Shown: one piece after another, positions 26,987-36,817 of the stretch
Layout: every line of letters begins with the position of its first letter
Numbering within the stretch: position 1 is the stretch's first letter
NCBI RefSeq assembly: GCF_003095375.1
Contig: NZ_QEHR01000007.1
Coordinates: 124,001 to 188,000 of the forward strand
DNA: 64,000 nucleotides
From: Marixanthomonas spongiae
GTDB lineage: Bacteria; Bacteroidota; Bacteroidia; Flavobacteriales; Flavobacteriaceae
Direction: 5' to 3'
The notes under the pieces: generated by a model
Told to the model about the DNA's origin: nothing
The model's database searches: none
What the model saw: the letters and a program-made list of their open reading frames with translations, nothing else
Translations under genes and position numbers: made by a program

Positions 26987-27013
26987 TTAGACTACTGTTA
27001 ATACCGGTTCATT

Positions 27014-28465
27014 ATGCCAGAAACTATTTTAGGGGACAAAGAGTTTGAGAACATCCCTTCTATTCGAAGCAAGTCGCTTCGCATAAATTTGAACGAAAAC
27101 ATTTATGGAACGTTCGCCGAAATAGGTGCTGGCCAAGAAACGGTACGTAATTTTTTTAGGGCTGGTGGTGCGTCTGGAACCATTGCCAAGACCATGTCCG
27201 CGTATGACAAAGACTTTAGCGATGCCATTTACGGGGAAGAGAAAGATGGCCGGTACGTTACCGAATCGCGCCTTAGGAAAATGCTCACGCACGAAATCGA
27301 TCTTATCGAGGAACGCATTGCCCGTAAAAAACATCCTAATAAAATGTTTTTCGCTTATGCCAATACCGTGGCAACCATCGATTTTGCTAAAAAATACAAA
27401 GGTCACGGCTGGGTAGGCATTAAATATCAAGTAGATCCGAAGGAAGATTACAACGAAATTATGCTGCACGTCCGTTTCCATGAAAACGAAGCCTTGTTGC
27501 AACAAATTACGCTCGGCATCCTTGGTGTAAATTTAATTTATGGGGCCTATTACAAATACGATCAGCCTAAAAAGCTCCTGCGGTATTTGTACGATCACAT
27601 TGATAAAGACAAAATTGAAATTGACACCATTAACTTTTCAGGGCCTAAATTTGAAGAAGTGGATAACCGGTTAATGAGCTTACAGCTTATTAAAAACGGC
27701 ATGACCGAAGCCATCATGTTTGGTCCCGACGGGAACAACATCCTTCCTGCCAAAATACTCTACAAAAAAAATATTTTGGCCCTACGCGGTAGTTTCAGGC
27801 CAGTCACCAAGGTGAACATCGATATGTATGAAAACTCATACGAAATGTTCCTACAGGAAAAAAAGGTAGAAAAAGAACGCACCGAAGTTATTTTTGAAAT
27901 CACCCTTTCCAACCTACGTGCTGAAGGCGAAATTGACGAAGAAGACTTTATGGACCGGGCAAAACTACTATGCTCGCTTGGGCATACGGTTATGATTTCC
28001 AATTTTCAGGAATATTACAAATTAGTAGAGTATTTTTCACGCTTTACCAAAAACCGTTTGGGCTTGGCCATGGGCGTTAACAATTTGGTCGATATTTTTG
28101 ATGAAAAATACTACCGCCATTTAAGCGGCGGTATTCTGGAAGCTTTTGGCAAGTTGTTTTTTAAAGATCTAAAAGTGTACCTCTACCCTATGTGCGACCC
28201 TGAAACCAACGAATATACCACTAGCGAAAACCTAAAAGTGCACCCGCGGATGAAAGAGCTGTACAAGTTCTTTAAGTACAACGGAAAAGTGGTCGATATT
28301 AAAGATTTCAACCCCGATATTTTAAATATTTTCTCTCGCGAAGTGTTGGAAATGATAGAAAGCGGGGAAGAAAGCTGGGAAGAAATGCTACCGCCCGGAG
28401 TTTCTGAAATTATCCGTGAAAAAAAACTTTTTGGCTACACTGAAAAACCAAAAGTAGCCAAGTAA
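27014..28465 (+). CDS. Large conserved cytoplasmic protein, function unknown
   Basis: A 483-residue soluble protein with no signal peptide and no motif that assigns a fold. Conspicuous stretches are FAEIGAGQETVRNFFRAGG (about residues 36-54), MSAYDKDFSDAIYG, and AMGVNNLVDIFDEKYY. I recognise it as a protein conserved across flavobacteria, for which labels such as TonB receptor or nucleotide adenylyltransferase circulate; neither fits, because there is no export signal, no barrel and no HxGH motif. The strong promoter and conservation suggest a housekeeping role. Confidence 0.75.
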   Translation: MPETILGDKEFENIPSIRSKSLRINLNENIYGTFAEIGAGQETVRNFFRAGGASGTIAKTMSAYDKDFSDAIYGEEKDGRYVTESRLRKMLTHEIDLIEERIARKKHPNKMFFAYANTVATIDFAKKYKGHGWVGIKYQVDPKEDYNEIMLHVRFHENEALLQQITLGILGVNLIYGAYYKYDQPKKLLRYLYDHIDKDKIEIDTINFSGPKFEEVDNRLMSLQLIKNGMTEAIMFGPDGNNILPAKILYKKNILALRGSFRPVTKVNIDMYENSYEMFLQEKKVEKERTEVIFEITLSNLRAEGEIDEEDFMDRAKLLCSLGHTVMISNFQEYYKLVEYFSRFTKNRLGLAMGVNNLVDIFDEKYYRHLSGGILEAFGKLFFKDLKVYLYPMCDPETNEYTTSENLKVHPRMKELYKFFKYNGKVVDIKDFNPDILNIFSREVLEMIESGEESWEEMLPPGVSEIIREKKLFGYTEKPKVAK

Positions 28466-28592
28466 CTAACTGCTAAGCGAAAAGTAAAAGACGTGCCTAA
28501 AAAATAAATTGGTTTATCCCGTCGAGCCTGCTTTCGGTGAACAGCTAAAATTATTTTTCAGACACCCCCTTTATTAATCAATAAGCTAAAAA

Positions 28593-29045
28593 TTATTCCA
28601 AAATTTGTGCAGCGTGGTCCTTGGTCTTTACTTTTGATATCACCCGCTCTACTTTCCCTTCTTCATCGACGATAAACGTCATTCTGTGGATGCCATCGTA
28701 TTCCCTGCCCATAAATTTCTTGGGGCCCCAAACGCCAAAAGCATTGATGACCTCCTTGTTTTCGTCTGCCAATAATGGAAAAGGAAAATCGTACTTTTCT
28801 TTAAAATTTTTCTGCTTGCGCTCACTGTCGGCACTTACGCCCAACAATTTGTAGCCTTTGTTTTTTAGTTCTTCGTAGTTATCGCGCAGGTTACAGGCTT
28901 CGTTTGTGCATCCTGGAGTATTGGCTTTTGGATAGAAAAAAACAATCAACTTATGGCCTTTGTAATCGGTAAGCGATACGGGGTTGCCGGCTTGATCGTT
29001 CACGGTAAAATTAGGGACCTTGTCCCCTTCTTGTAAAGTTTTCAT
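28593..29045 (-). CDS. bcp: Thioredoxin-dependent thiol peroxidase (Bcp/PrxQ)
   Basis: A 150-residue atypical 2-Cys peroxiredoxin. The peroxidatic Cys46 is in NTPGCTNEAC and the resolving Cys51 is five residues on, the classical PrxQ spacing. It reduces peroxides in the cytoplasm with thioredoxin. The Arg partner lies in GREYDGIHRMTF. Divergent from nth with 29 bp between starts, so the two promoters overlap; a TATTTTTG -7 box for nth lies at 29050-29057. Confidence 0.95.
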   Translation of the reverse strand: MKTLQEGDKVPNFTVNDQAGNPVSLTDYKGHKLIVFFYPKANTPGCTNEACNLRDNYEELKNKGYKLLGVSADSERKQKNFKEKYDFPFPLLADENKEVINAFGVWGPKKFMGREYDGIHRMTFIVDEEGKVERVISKVKTKDHAAQILE

Positions 29046-29074
29046 TTGCTATTTTTGCTTAAAATTACATAAAA

Positions 29075-29755
29075 ATGACGAAACAGGAAAAGGTTGACTT
29101 TGTAATCAAAACGCTCAAGGAATTATACCCACAAATCCCTATTCCATTGGATCATAAAGACCCTTACACCTTGTTGATCGCTGTCTTGCTTTCTGCCCAG
29201 AGCACCGACGTACGCGTCAATAAAATTACGCCGCTGCTGTTTGAAGTTGCCGATAATCCTTACGATATGGTGAAACTTTCGGTAGAAGAAATACGGGAAA
29301 TCATTAAACCTGTTGGGTTATCCCCTATGAAATCGAAAGGCATTCATGGGCTTTCTGAAATATTGATCGAAAAGTATAACGGTAAGGTCCCCGCAGATTT
29401 CGAAGCTTTGGAATCCTTGCCTGCCGTGGGGCACAAAACGGCCAGTGTGGTTATGTCGCAAGCTTTTAACATCCCTGCGTTCCCGGTCGATACGCACATA
29501 CACCGCTTGATGTACCGCTGGGGCTTAAGCACAGGCAAAAACGTAACCCAAACCGAGAAAGACGCCAAACGCCTGTTTCCAAAAGACCTGTGGAACGAAC
29601 TGCACCTGCAAATTATATGGTACGGCCGTCATTATTCCCCAGCCCGTGGATGGGATTTGGAAAAAGACATCATAACCAAAACAATAGGCCGGAAATCAGT
29701 CTTGAACGAATATTATAAAAAAAAGCCCTCCGTACGGAAAGCCAAGAAAAAATAA
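29075..29755 (+). CDS. nth: Endonuclease III-type DNA glycosylase lacking the Fe-S cluster
   Basis: A 226-residue HhH-GPD DNA glycosylase/AP lyase for oxidised pyrimidines. The helix-hairpin-helix is LPAVGHKTAS with catalytic Lys121, and the catalytic Asp139 is in VDTHIHRL. In E. coli Nth four cysteines near the C-terminus hold a [4Fe-4S] cluster; here that loop reads HYSPARGWDLEKD and the entire protein contains no Cys. The active site is intact, so the enzyme should work without the cluster. The C-terminus is a basic tail (KKKPSVRKAKKK). Divergent from bcp. Confidence 0.93.
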   Translation: MTKQEKVDFVIKTLKELYPQIPIPLDHKDPYTLLIAVLLSAQSTDVRVNKITPLLFEVADNPYDMVKLSVEEIREIIKPVGLSPMKSKGIHGLSEILIEKYNGKVPADFEALESLPAVGHKTASVVMSQAFNIPAFPVDTHIHRLMYRWGLSTGKNVTQTEKDAKRLFPKDLWNELHLQIIWYGRHYSPARGWDLEKDIITKTIGRKSVLNEYYKKKPSVRKAKKK

Positions 29756-29762
29756 GGCCATA

Positions 29763-29792
29763 AAAAAACCCCGGAACATCAGCTCCGGGGCC
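29763..29792 (-). terminator. Terminator on the minus strand after the 49-aa gene
   Basis: A GC-rich nine-pair stem (CCCCGGAAC.../...TCCGGGG) has seven A at its left end, read as a T run on the minus strand. It lies 11 bp past the stop of the small gene and 8 bp past nth, which has no T run on its own side. Confidence 0.82.
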
Positions 29793-29803
29793 CTTAACAA
29801 AGT

Positions 29804-29953
29804 TTAGTTTAGAAGTGCTTCAAACTTCAAATTATTATAACGCTTAACACTTAAAGCCTTAGAGTAATCCAGAAGAAACCTTATGGTTTCATCTTTTGGA
29901 GCCATATTATTCACCTGCTCCGGGTGTGAGGTTTTAGAGTACATTTTTTGCAT
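29804..29953 (-). CDS. 49-residue conserved mini-protein downstream of the sigma factor
   Basis: A short reading frame of 49 codons, with alternative start at Met4 or Met17. Its core is MAPKDETIRFLLDYSKALS followed by VKRYNNLKFEALLN. This is charged, helical and free of a signal peptide. I recognise the pattern as a small flavobacterial protein found near ECF sigma genes. It lies 60 bp after the sigma factor on the same strand and is followed by a terminator, so the two likely share a transcript. Function unknown; a DNA- or sigma-related role is speculation. Confidence 0.7.
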   Translation of the reverse strand: MQKMYSKTSHPEQVNNMAPKDETIRFLLDYSKALSVKRYNNLKFEALLN

Positions 29954-30013
29954 ATATCGGTTTTTATGAGGTTATTGTTATTTCGATAACGCTCAAAAAA
30001 ACAGATTATTGTA

Positions 30014-30598
30014 TCAATTGGTCAATACAATGTTATGCTTGTCAATTACCTTGCGCAAATTTATGAGCGCATAGCGCATTCGGCCCAATGCGGTATTGAT
30101 GCTCACATCGGTCTGTTTACTTATTTCCTTAAAGCTCATTTCTTTGTAAATGCGCATAACCAGTACTTCTTTTTGGTCTTCGGGCAGTTCCTCAATTAAT
30201 CTCCGTACATCGTTTTCCACCTGTCCCTTAATGAGTTGCTTTTCAGCATTTAATGATCCATCGGAAAGCACCGAAAAAATATTGAAATCGTCCTTGTTCT
30301 CAAATTTAGGCATACGGTTGTTTTTTCTAAAATGGTCGATCACCAAGTTATGGGCAATGCGCATCACCCAAGGTAGAAATTTGCCTTCCTCGTTGTACTT
30401 TCCTCGTTTTAAGGAACGGATCACTTTTATAAAGGTATCCTGAAAAATGTCTTCAGTAACATCCCTATTGTAAACTTTAGAATAAATAAAACTGTAAATA
30501 CGCTGTTTGTGACGGGTAATTAGATGAGAGAGTGCAGATTCATCGCCATTTATATAGGCACTAACCAATACTGCATCCGTATGGGTGTCTTGTTTCAT
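30014..30598 (-). CDS. RNA polymerase ECF-type sigma factor
   Basis: A 194-residue sigma-70 family protein. Region 2 covers about residues 15-85, with DVTEDIFQDTFIKVIRSLKR as the core-binding and -10 recognition part. Region 4 covers about 130-185, with LPEDQKEVLVMRIYKEMSFK and a helix-turn-helix ending ALGRMRYALINLR. No FecR-type or zinc-binding anti-sigma gene is next to it, unlike many flavobacterial ECF sigma genes. A mini-gene follows downstream. The target promoters are unknown. Confidence 0.93.
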   Translation of the reverse strand: MKQDTHTDAVLVSAYINGDESALSHLITRHKQRIYSFIYSKVYNRDVTEDIFQDTFIKVIRSLKRGKYNEEGKFLPWVMRIAHNLVIDHFRKNNRMPKFENKDDFNIFSVLSDGSLNAEKQLIKGQVENDVRRLIEELPEDQKEVLVMRIYKEMSFKEISKQTDVSINTALGRMRYALINLRKVIDKHNIVLTN

Positions 30599-30815
30599 AT
30601 CAATACTTTTAAGTTAACAACTATCCGTGTTTTGGTTGTTTAGCCGTTATGTTATTTAGGGTAAAAAGTAATAATATGCTATAGGCAATAAATTTTATAA
30701 TTAGCGTTGTGAACCGTAAATATAACAACAAAGAAACGTGAAATGCAAATAAAACATAAAAATTTCCTAAAAAAATTATAATTTGAGCCTGTGTGCATTC
30801 CCCATTTCTATGTAG

Positions 30816-30823
30816 TATCTTTG
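30816..30823 (+). promoter_or_regulatory. -7 box of the uvrA promoter
   Basis: TATCTTTG matches the Bacteroidota -7 consensus TAnnTTTG 32 bp before the uvrA start. No TTG is found at the expected -33 spacing, so the promoter is only partly supported. Confidence 0.45.
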
Positions 30824-30854
30824 CATATTCTTACCTGAAAAAGAGACGGCTATT

Positions 30855-33632
30855 TTGAATATTGACACCTTAGACACCAAGAAAAACATCCTCATAAAAG
30901 GAGCGAAACTCCATAATTTAAAAAACATCGATGTTGCCATTCCCCGCAATAAGCTGGTGGTGGTGACGGGCCTTTCGGGCAGCGGAAAATCCAGCCTCGC
31001 TTTCGACACCCTCTATGCCGAAGGCCAACGCAGATATGTGGAGAGCCTCTCCTCGTACGCACGTCAGTTTTTGGGCCGTTTGGACAAACCAAAGGTAGAT
31101 GCCATTAAAGGGATTGCCCCGGCCATCGCCATTGAACAGAAAGTGAATTCCACCAACCCACGTTCTACGGTGGGCACTTCTACTGAAATCTACGATTACC
31201 TAAAATTATTATATACCCGTATTGGGCACACTTTTTCCCCAATTTCTGGCGATGAAGTGAAAAAGGACACCGTAACCGATGTCATTACCTACATAAAATC
31301 TTTTCCCAAAGGCGAAAAAATGCTTCTCCTCGCCCCTATTTTTTTAGAAGAAGGGCGCAGCATGAAAAATAAAATACAAGCCTTGGCGCAACAAGGGTAT
31401 GCCCGGGTTAAGTATAAGGGCAAAGTCATCCGCATCGATGAATTGAAAGATGGGGACTACCCAAAAGACCTGCAATTGGTCGTCGATAGGATCATTACCA
31501 AAGATGATGAAGATTTTTACAACCGCCTGGCCGATGCCATCGAAATGGCCTTTTACGAAGGCAAGGGCGAATTGTATATCGAAAAACTTTCCGATAACGC
31601 AGTTAAAGAATTCAACAACCGCTTTGAAGCCGATGGCATGACGTTCTTGGAACCCAACGTGCACCTCTTCAGTTTCAACAATCCATACGGAGCTTGTCTC
31701 AATTGTGAAGGATATGGCGATGTGATTGGCATTGACGAAGATTTGGTCATTCCCAATACCGCGCTGTCCATTTACGAAAACGCCATATTTCCGTGGCGTG
31801 GTGACGCAATGGGCTGGTACCGTGACCAATTGGTGAATAATGCTTATAAATTTGATTTCCCCATTCATAAACCGTGGTTCGAGCTTACCGAAGAACAAAA
31901 ACAATTGGTGTGGGAAGGAAATAAGTATTTTGAAGGGTTAAACGACTTTTTTGCCTTCTTGGAATCCAAAAGCTATAAAATTCAAAACCGGGTCATGTTA
32001 TCGCGATACCGCGGCAAAACCAAATGCAATGTATGCGGCGGAAAACGATTGCGCCCTGAGACCGGTTATGTTAAGGTAGGTGGCAAAGCCATTCAGGAAC
32101 TGGTGGAGCTTCCACTGGAAAAAGTGGCCCACTTCTTTAAAGAACTGAAATTAAACGAATACGATACCAACGTATCAAAAAGGCTATTGCTGGAAATAAA
32201 CAACCGCTTAAAATTTTTAACCGATGTCGGGCTAAGCTATTTAACCCTGAACCGAAAAAGCAATACGCTTTCAGGAGGCGAATCGCAACGAATTAATCTC
32301 GCCACTTCGTTGGGCAGTAGCTTGGTAGGTTCTATGTATATTCTCGATGAGCCCAGTATTGGCCTGCATCCCAAAGATACCGAGCGGTTGACAGAAGTGT
32401 TAAAATCCCTACGTGATTTAGGTAATACCGTAATTGTGGTGGAGCACGATGAAGATATTATGAAAGCTGCCGATGAGATTATCGATATTGGCCCCGAAGC
32501 AGGAACCTATGGTGGCGAAGTGGTATCGACCGGCACCTTTCAAGATATTCTGAAATCTGATTCCCTTACAGCCCAGTATTTAAATGGTAAAATGGAAATT
32601 GAAGTTCCCAAAAAACGGCGTTCTTGGAAAGAAAGCATACAAGTAATCGGTGCCCGGCAAAACAACTTAAAAAATATTGACGCTGCATTTCCTCTCGGGG
32701 TTTTTACCGCTGTAACGGGCGTTTCGGGAAGTGGTAAAAGTACCTTAGTGAAAAAGATTTTGTATCCTGCCATGCTTCGGAAAATTGGCGGGTACGGTGA
32801 AAAGCCAGGTCAATTTTCAGAATTAAAAGGAAACTTCAATACCATCAAAAATATTGAATTTGTTGATCAAAACCCCATTGGCCGCTCCAGCCGAAGCAAT
32901 CCAGTTACTTATATTAAGGCGTATGACGACATCAGGAACCTATTCGCTTCACAAAAATTGTCTAAAATCAGAAATTACAAGGCCAAGCATTTCAGTTTTA
33001 ATGTAGATGGCGGCCGTTGCGAAACCTGTAAGGGCGATGGTGAAGTGACCATCGAAATGCAATTTATGGCCGATGTGCATTTGGAATGTGAAACCTGTAA
33101 CGGCAAACGCTTTAAAAAGGAAATACTGGAAGTTACATTTCAGGATAAAAATATTGATGATGTCCTTACCATGACGGTGGACGATGCCATTGCATTTTTT
33201 AAAAAGCACAAAGAAAAGAAAATCACCAAAAAACTGAAGCCCCTCCAAGATGTTGGGCTGGGTTATGTGCAATTGGGCCAAAGCTCCTCTACCCTTTCCG
33301 GTGGCGAGGCGCAGCGCATTAAACTGGCTTCTTTTTTAATAAAAGGCACCACCAAGGACAAAGCGCTCTTTATTTTTGACGAACCCACTACGGGACTCCA
33401 TTTCCACGACATTAAAAAACTCTTGGCATCTTTTTATGCTTTATTGGAAAAAGGCCATACCGTGATTGTGGTAGAACACAATATGGATTTGGTAAAATGT
33501 GCCGACCACATTATCGACCTCGGCCCGGAAGGTGGCGAAAAGGGTGGACAAATCGTAGCCCAAGGCACGCCGGAGGAAATGGTTAAGAATAAGGACTCTT
33601 ATACAGCTACCTATTTGAAAGATAAAATTTAA
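30855..33632 (+). CDS. uvrA: Excinuclease ABC subunit A
   Basis: A 925-residue ABC-type ATPase of nucleotide excision repair, near the family length. It has two ATPase halves, each with a Walker A (GLSGSGKSS at 39-47; GVSGSGKST later), a signature ([24 protein letters not shown]) and a zinc module (CLNCEGYGD with [17 protein letters not shown] with CETCNGKR). It scans DNA for damage with UvrB. The reading frame begins with TTG at 30855; no in-frame ATG precedes the conserved [13 protein letters not shown], so TTG is the likely start. A terminator follows at 33713. Confidence 0.96.
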   Translation: MNIDTLDTKKNILIKGAKLHNLKNIDVAIPRNKLVVVTGLSGSGKSSLAFDTLYAEGQRRYVESLSSYARQFLGRLDKPKVDAIKGIAPAIAIEQKVNSTNPRSTVGTSTEIYDYLKLLYTRIGHTFSPISGDEVKKDTVTDVITYIKSFPKGEKMLLLAPIFLEEGRSMKNKIQALAQQGYARVKYKGKVIRIDELKDGDYPKDLQLVVDRIITKDDEDFYNRLADAIEMAFYEGKGELYIEKLSDNAVKEFNNRFEADGMTFLEPNVHLFSFNNPYGACLNCEGYGDVIGIDEDLVIPNTALSIYENAIFPWRGDAMGWYRDQLVNNAYKFDFPIHKPWFELTEEQKQLVWEGNKYFEGLNDFFAFLESKSYKIQNRVMLSRYRGKTKCNVCGGKRLRPETGYVKVGGKAIQELVELPLEKVAHFFKELKLNEYDTNVSKRLLLEINNRLKFLTDVGLSYLTLNRKSNTLSGGESQRINLATSLGSSLVGSMYILDEPSIGLHPKDTERLTEVLKSLRDLGNTVIVVEHDEDIMKAADEIIDIGPEAGTYGGEVVSTGTFQDILKSDSLTAQYLNGKMEIEVPKKRRSWKESIQVIGARQNNLKNIDAAFPLGVFTAVTGVSGSGKSTLVKKILYPAMLRKIGGYGEKPGQFSELKGNFNTIKNIEFVDQNPIGRSSRSNPVTYIKAYDDIRNLFASQKLSKIRNYKAKHFSFNVDGGRCETCKGDGEVTIEMQFMADVHLECETCNGKRFKKEILEVTFQDKNIDDVLTMTVDDAIAFFKKHKEKKITKKLKPLQDVGLGYVQLGQSSSTLSGGEAQRIKLASFLIKGTTKDKALFIFDEPTTGLHFHDIKKLLASFYALLEKGHTVIVVEHNMDLVKCADHIIDLGPEGGEKGGQIVAQGTPEEMVKNKDSYTATYLKDKI

Positions 33633-33998
33633 ACTTTGTTTTTGGCACGGTGATTGAAACAAATCTTATAAGAAACCATTAAGTTTTTATCGATTTGTTT
33701 TTAGTTAAGTTTAGGCATCTTATTGAATAAGGTGCCTATTTTTTTTTGCATTGCGGAATGAATCAGCTTAGTTTTAGTCCCTATTTTATATTAAAAACTT
33801 TTTTTCTCCTTTCCTTATAAAAAAGAGCTAGTCCCAAAGAATCGGAAGGGTTAATAGCCCAAACCTAAATATTTAGCCAATTCAATAAATTGCTTTAAAC
33901 TGATTATCAGTTTCTTACAAATACTGGCACGATGCTTGTTATATCTTAAGCGTATCGAGCTGACCAAAAAATAGCAAGTACAATTTAAACTCTTTATT
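33633..33998. other. 366-bp intergenic region after uvrA
   Basis: Apart from the terminator at 33713-33747 it holds no coding frame that looks real. It is AT-rich, with no clear -7/-33 pair; the promoter of the exported basic protein must be in the last 150 bp but cannot be placed. Confidence 0.4.
33713..33747 (+). terminator. Terminator after uvrA
   Basis: AGGCATCTTATT pairs with AATAAGGTGCCT (one G-T pair) around a very small loop and is followed by a run of nine T. Confidence 0.85.
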
Positions 33999-35279
33999 AT
34001 GAAAAAAGCAGCCTTACTCTTATTCAGTTTACTTTTTATAAATACTGTGGCTTTTGCTACCAGCACTGCCCCTGAAGAACTTTCAACTTACCGATACAAC
34101 GGTAAATCGTATGTATTTATAGAAGGGAATGTGGAATTTTCGGTATTTCCCGATGGTCAGTTCGATTTTGTGTATTTAGGTCCCAACCGAAGCAATGTCA
34201 ATGTCAATATAAACACAAGCAACGTAAACATTTCATTTAACAGTGGCTACGATTATGATGCCTACGTTCAGTACGATGATTATGGTGCCGTAATTCAAGT
34301 AGAAGAAATCCCTATTTACTATGATGAATATGGCCGTGTAGCACAAGTGGGTAACACCGAAATACGCTATAACGACCGCCGCATTGTACGTGTTGGCGGG
34401 TTGAACGTAATTTACAACCATTACGGACATTTTTCGCACGTAACCGGATATATCAACTTATGGACTCCGCGTTATGTATATCGCCCTTGGCACGTGTATT
34501 ATGCTAGACCTTACTATTCAAACTGTATTGTGTATGATTATCCATACAGAAGGTACTACAACCCACACCGTTATAGCTGGGTAAAGCATAGACATTATTA
34601 CAGAAACAGAAAGCATGTGGCCTACAACAACGGAAGAAGAAACTTTTACCGTCCGGGCAGCAGAAAACACTATAGAGATGGCCGTGTGGTAAAACGCAGT
34701 GATTACAACCCAAACCGCCGCAATACTTTTGCTAGGAATAACCCGCGTAAAAGCAATGACAACCGAAGCAATTTTACCCGTACTAACAACCGTAGTTCGG
34801 TCGCTAAACGGACAAACTCACGTGGAAACACCAAAACTGTAAGAAGTTCTTCAAGCAAGAAACGACACGTTAGTTCTAACAATAATAGAAAAAGAACCAA
34901 TACCGATCGTAGGTCAATCACTAAAAACACCAGAAAACAAACATCTGGTCGCAATGTGATTTCCAAAAGAAGTTCAAGGCCTAAATCTATTGGCAAAAAT
35001 AGCCGAACCGACACTCGCAAGACCCGAAGTGTTTCAAGAAATAAAAAGCCGCGAAAGATCAGCAACAAGAGAACGCGAACCGTAAAACACGCCAGTGGTT
35101 CCAGTAAAAGAAAAGCAGTATCAAAACAGAAACGAACGCATAGAAAAAGTAAGTCGTACCGATCTAAAGCACCAAAACGCACAACTGCAAAACGCAGTTC
35201 AGTTTCAAGAAAGTCGCGTGGCAACAGCAGGAGCAGCCGTTCATCTTCTACCCGAAGCAGACAAAGAGGTCGCGGTTAA
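33999..35279 (+). CDS. Exported protein with a very basic, low-complexity C-terminal half
   Basis: A 426-residue exported protein. The signal peptide covers residues 1-21 (ending VAFATS). Residues 60-165 contain repeats around a Tyr-Asp-x-x-Gly pattern: QYDDYGAVIQVEEIPIYYDE, DEYGRVAQVG, NHYGHFSHVTG. From about residue 190 to the end it is almost all Arg, Lys, Ser, Asn and Thr, with few acidic residues, e.g. SSSKKRHVSS and RTHRKSKSYRSKAPKR. Such a chain should be disordered and bind polyanions such as DNA or lipopolysaccharide. I recognise the N-terminal half as a flavobacterial hypothetical, without known function. Confidence 0.75.
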   Translation: MKKAALLLFSLLFINTVAFATSTAPEELSTYRYNGKSYVFIEGNVEFSVFPDGQFDFVYLGPNRSNVNVNINTSNVNISFNSGYDYDAYVQYDDYGAVIQVEEIPIYYDEYGRVAQVGNTEIRYNDRRIVRVGGLNVIYNHYGHFSHVTGYINLWTPRYVYRPWHVYYARPYYSNCIVYDYPYRRYYNPHRYSWVKHRHYYRNRKHVAYNNGRRNFYRPGSRKHYRDGRVVKRSDYNPNRRNTFARNNPRKSNDNRSNFTRTNNRSSVAKRTNSRGNTKTVRSSSSKKRHVSSNNNRKRTNTDRRSITKNTRKQTSGRNVISKRSSRPKSIGKNSRTDTRKTRSVSRNKKPRKISNKRTRTVKHASGSSKRKAVSKQKRTHRKSKSYRSKAPKRTTAKRSSVSRKSRGNSRSSRSSSTRSRQRGRG

Positions 35280-35346
35280 AAACAACTATCTCATAAAGCA
35301 AAATAAAAATGAGATGTGATTTTTAAAAATTTTGGTTGGTTAGTTA

Positions 35347-35388
35347 GAAACCTCCGTTGAGCAACAACTTGACGGGGGTTTCGTTTTT
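35347..35388 (+). terminator. Terminator after the basic exported protein gene
   Basis: GAAACCTCCGT pairs with ACGGGGGTTTC around a 14-base loop, followed by GTTTTT. Confidence 0.78.
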
Positions 35389-35518
35389 GGTATAAGGTGG
35401 CTTGTTATGTTCGATGAGCTTTTTTTTATATTTACAACGTATTTGAAATCCAGTCCGTTCGGCAGGCGGGCTTGCAGGATTGGCTCGGGGTTTTTGAAAG
35501 CTTTACAGCAACCACTTC

Positions 35519-36811
35519 TTACGTACTTTCCACTATCCGCTTAACCACTTCAGCCATACGCTTGGTCAAATTTCTTCGGCTGTATTGTGAAATGTTTTTA
35601 GAAGAAACCTGCAACGCATGATTTTTATATTGTGAGTATAAATTTAGAATTTCAGCTTTCAATCTGTCTTTTTCTGAACAGTCAAAAAACCAGCCACTTT
35701 CGGTTTCTGAAATCAATTGCTCGATATCACTCCCTTTGGGGCCCAAAGCAACAATAGGACGTTCTGCCCTCAAGTATTCAAAGAGCTTTCCCGGAATGAT
35801 GGCACGGGTTTCCGGTCTATCAATTTCCAGGAGCAATAAAACCTGGGCATTATGCTGCAGCTGTAAGGCTTCGGAATGGGATACATAGCCCAATAAGTTC
35901 AAATTTTTACCTAAACCGTGTTGTTTAATGCTCTGGACCACACTTTCACTTGTTGTTCCGGCTAATGTTAATTGAAAATCTGTTGCAAAATCTGAATGTT
36001 CTGAAATCAGTTCTGAAAGTACTTCCCATAGCAACACGGGGTTTCGTTCACTCAATAAGGAACCCACATGAACAAAACTGAATTTGGCATCCAGTTCAGC
36101 AGTGATTTCTTTCTTTATTTCGTATCCATTGGTGATAACTTCAATGGGTTTTTGGGTAATTTCCTGAAATTCTTTTTTGGTGGTTGGGCTGGTTACGGTA
36201 ATTAAATCGGCGCTCTGCAATACTTCGGCTTCCAGTTTTTTGTGCTTTTTTTCTGAAGCTTTTGTCAATCTAAGGGATTTATGATAATGTATCGTCGTCC
36301 AAGGATCCCTAAAATCGGCCAACCACGGAAGTTTTGTGTCTTTTTGCAGCTGAAGCCCTATCAAATGTAAACTATGCGGCGGTCCGGTCGTGATAATGGC
36401 ATCGACCGTGTTTTCTGAAAGATAGTTTTTCAGAAAAGCTACCGAGGGCTTTACCCATCCTACCCTGGCATCCGGGATAAAAAAGTTTCCCCGTATCCAA
36501 AGCAATAACTTTTCTACGGCAGATTGCTTTTTTTCAGAAATGATCCCGCTGCTTATCTGTGATGTTTTCTTTTTCGATAAGAGTTTAGCAAATTTATAAG
36601 GCTCGTTTACAGGCTGTTTCAGTACTTCGATTTCATTGGGCACATCGGCTTCAAAACTTGGGTCAATTAAAGGGTAATGTGGGTTTTCAGGGACATAAAC
36701 CACGGGTTCAATTTCAAATTCTTTGAAATACTTTACAAAGTTGAGCCAGCGCTGTACGCCCGGGCCACCCGCCGGCGGCCAATAATAGGTGATGATCAAG
36801 GCTCGTTTCAT
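35519..36811 (-). CDS. Family 4 glycosyltransferase
   Basis: A 430-residue GT-B fold glycosyltransferase. The N-terminus has YYWPPAGGPGVQRW, the Rossmann start of the acceptor domain. The C-terminal donor-binding part has the E-x7-E type region in KLFEYLRAERPIVALGPKGS. It is cytoplasmic and uses a nucleotide sugar; the product (probably a surface glycan or glycolipid) is not shown. It starts 6 bp after the YfhO-like gene on the same strand, so the two are an operon in the order YfhO, glycosyltransferase. Confidence 0.9.
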   Translation of the reverse strand: MKRALIITYYWPPAGGPGVQRWLNFVKYFKEFEIEPVVYVPENPHYPLIDPSFEADVPNEIEVLKQPVNEPYKFAKLLSKKKTSQISSGIISEKKQSAVEKLLLWIRGNFFIPDARVGWVKPSVAFLKNYLSENTVDAIITTGPPHSLHLIGLQLQKDTKLPWLADFRDPWTTIHYHKSLRLTKASEKKHKKLEAEVLQSADLITVTSPTTKKEFQEITQKPIEVITNGYEIKKEITAELDAKFSFVHVGSLLSERNPVLLWEVLSELISEHSDFATDFQLTLAGTTSESVVQSIKQHGLGKNLNLLGYVSHSEALQLQHNAQVLLLLEIDRPETRAIIPGKLFEYLRAERPIVALGPKGSDIEQLISETESGWFFDCSEKDRLKAEILNLYSQYKNHALQVSSKNISQYSRRNLTKRMAEVVKRIVEST

Positions 36812-36817
36812 AAAAGT

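Noticed and set aside
34700-35224. Long open frame on the minus strand opposite the basic protein gene
   Set aside because: It is a by-product of Arg/Lys/Ser-rich codons on the other strand and yields a Leu/Arg-biased protein with no family resemblance.
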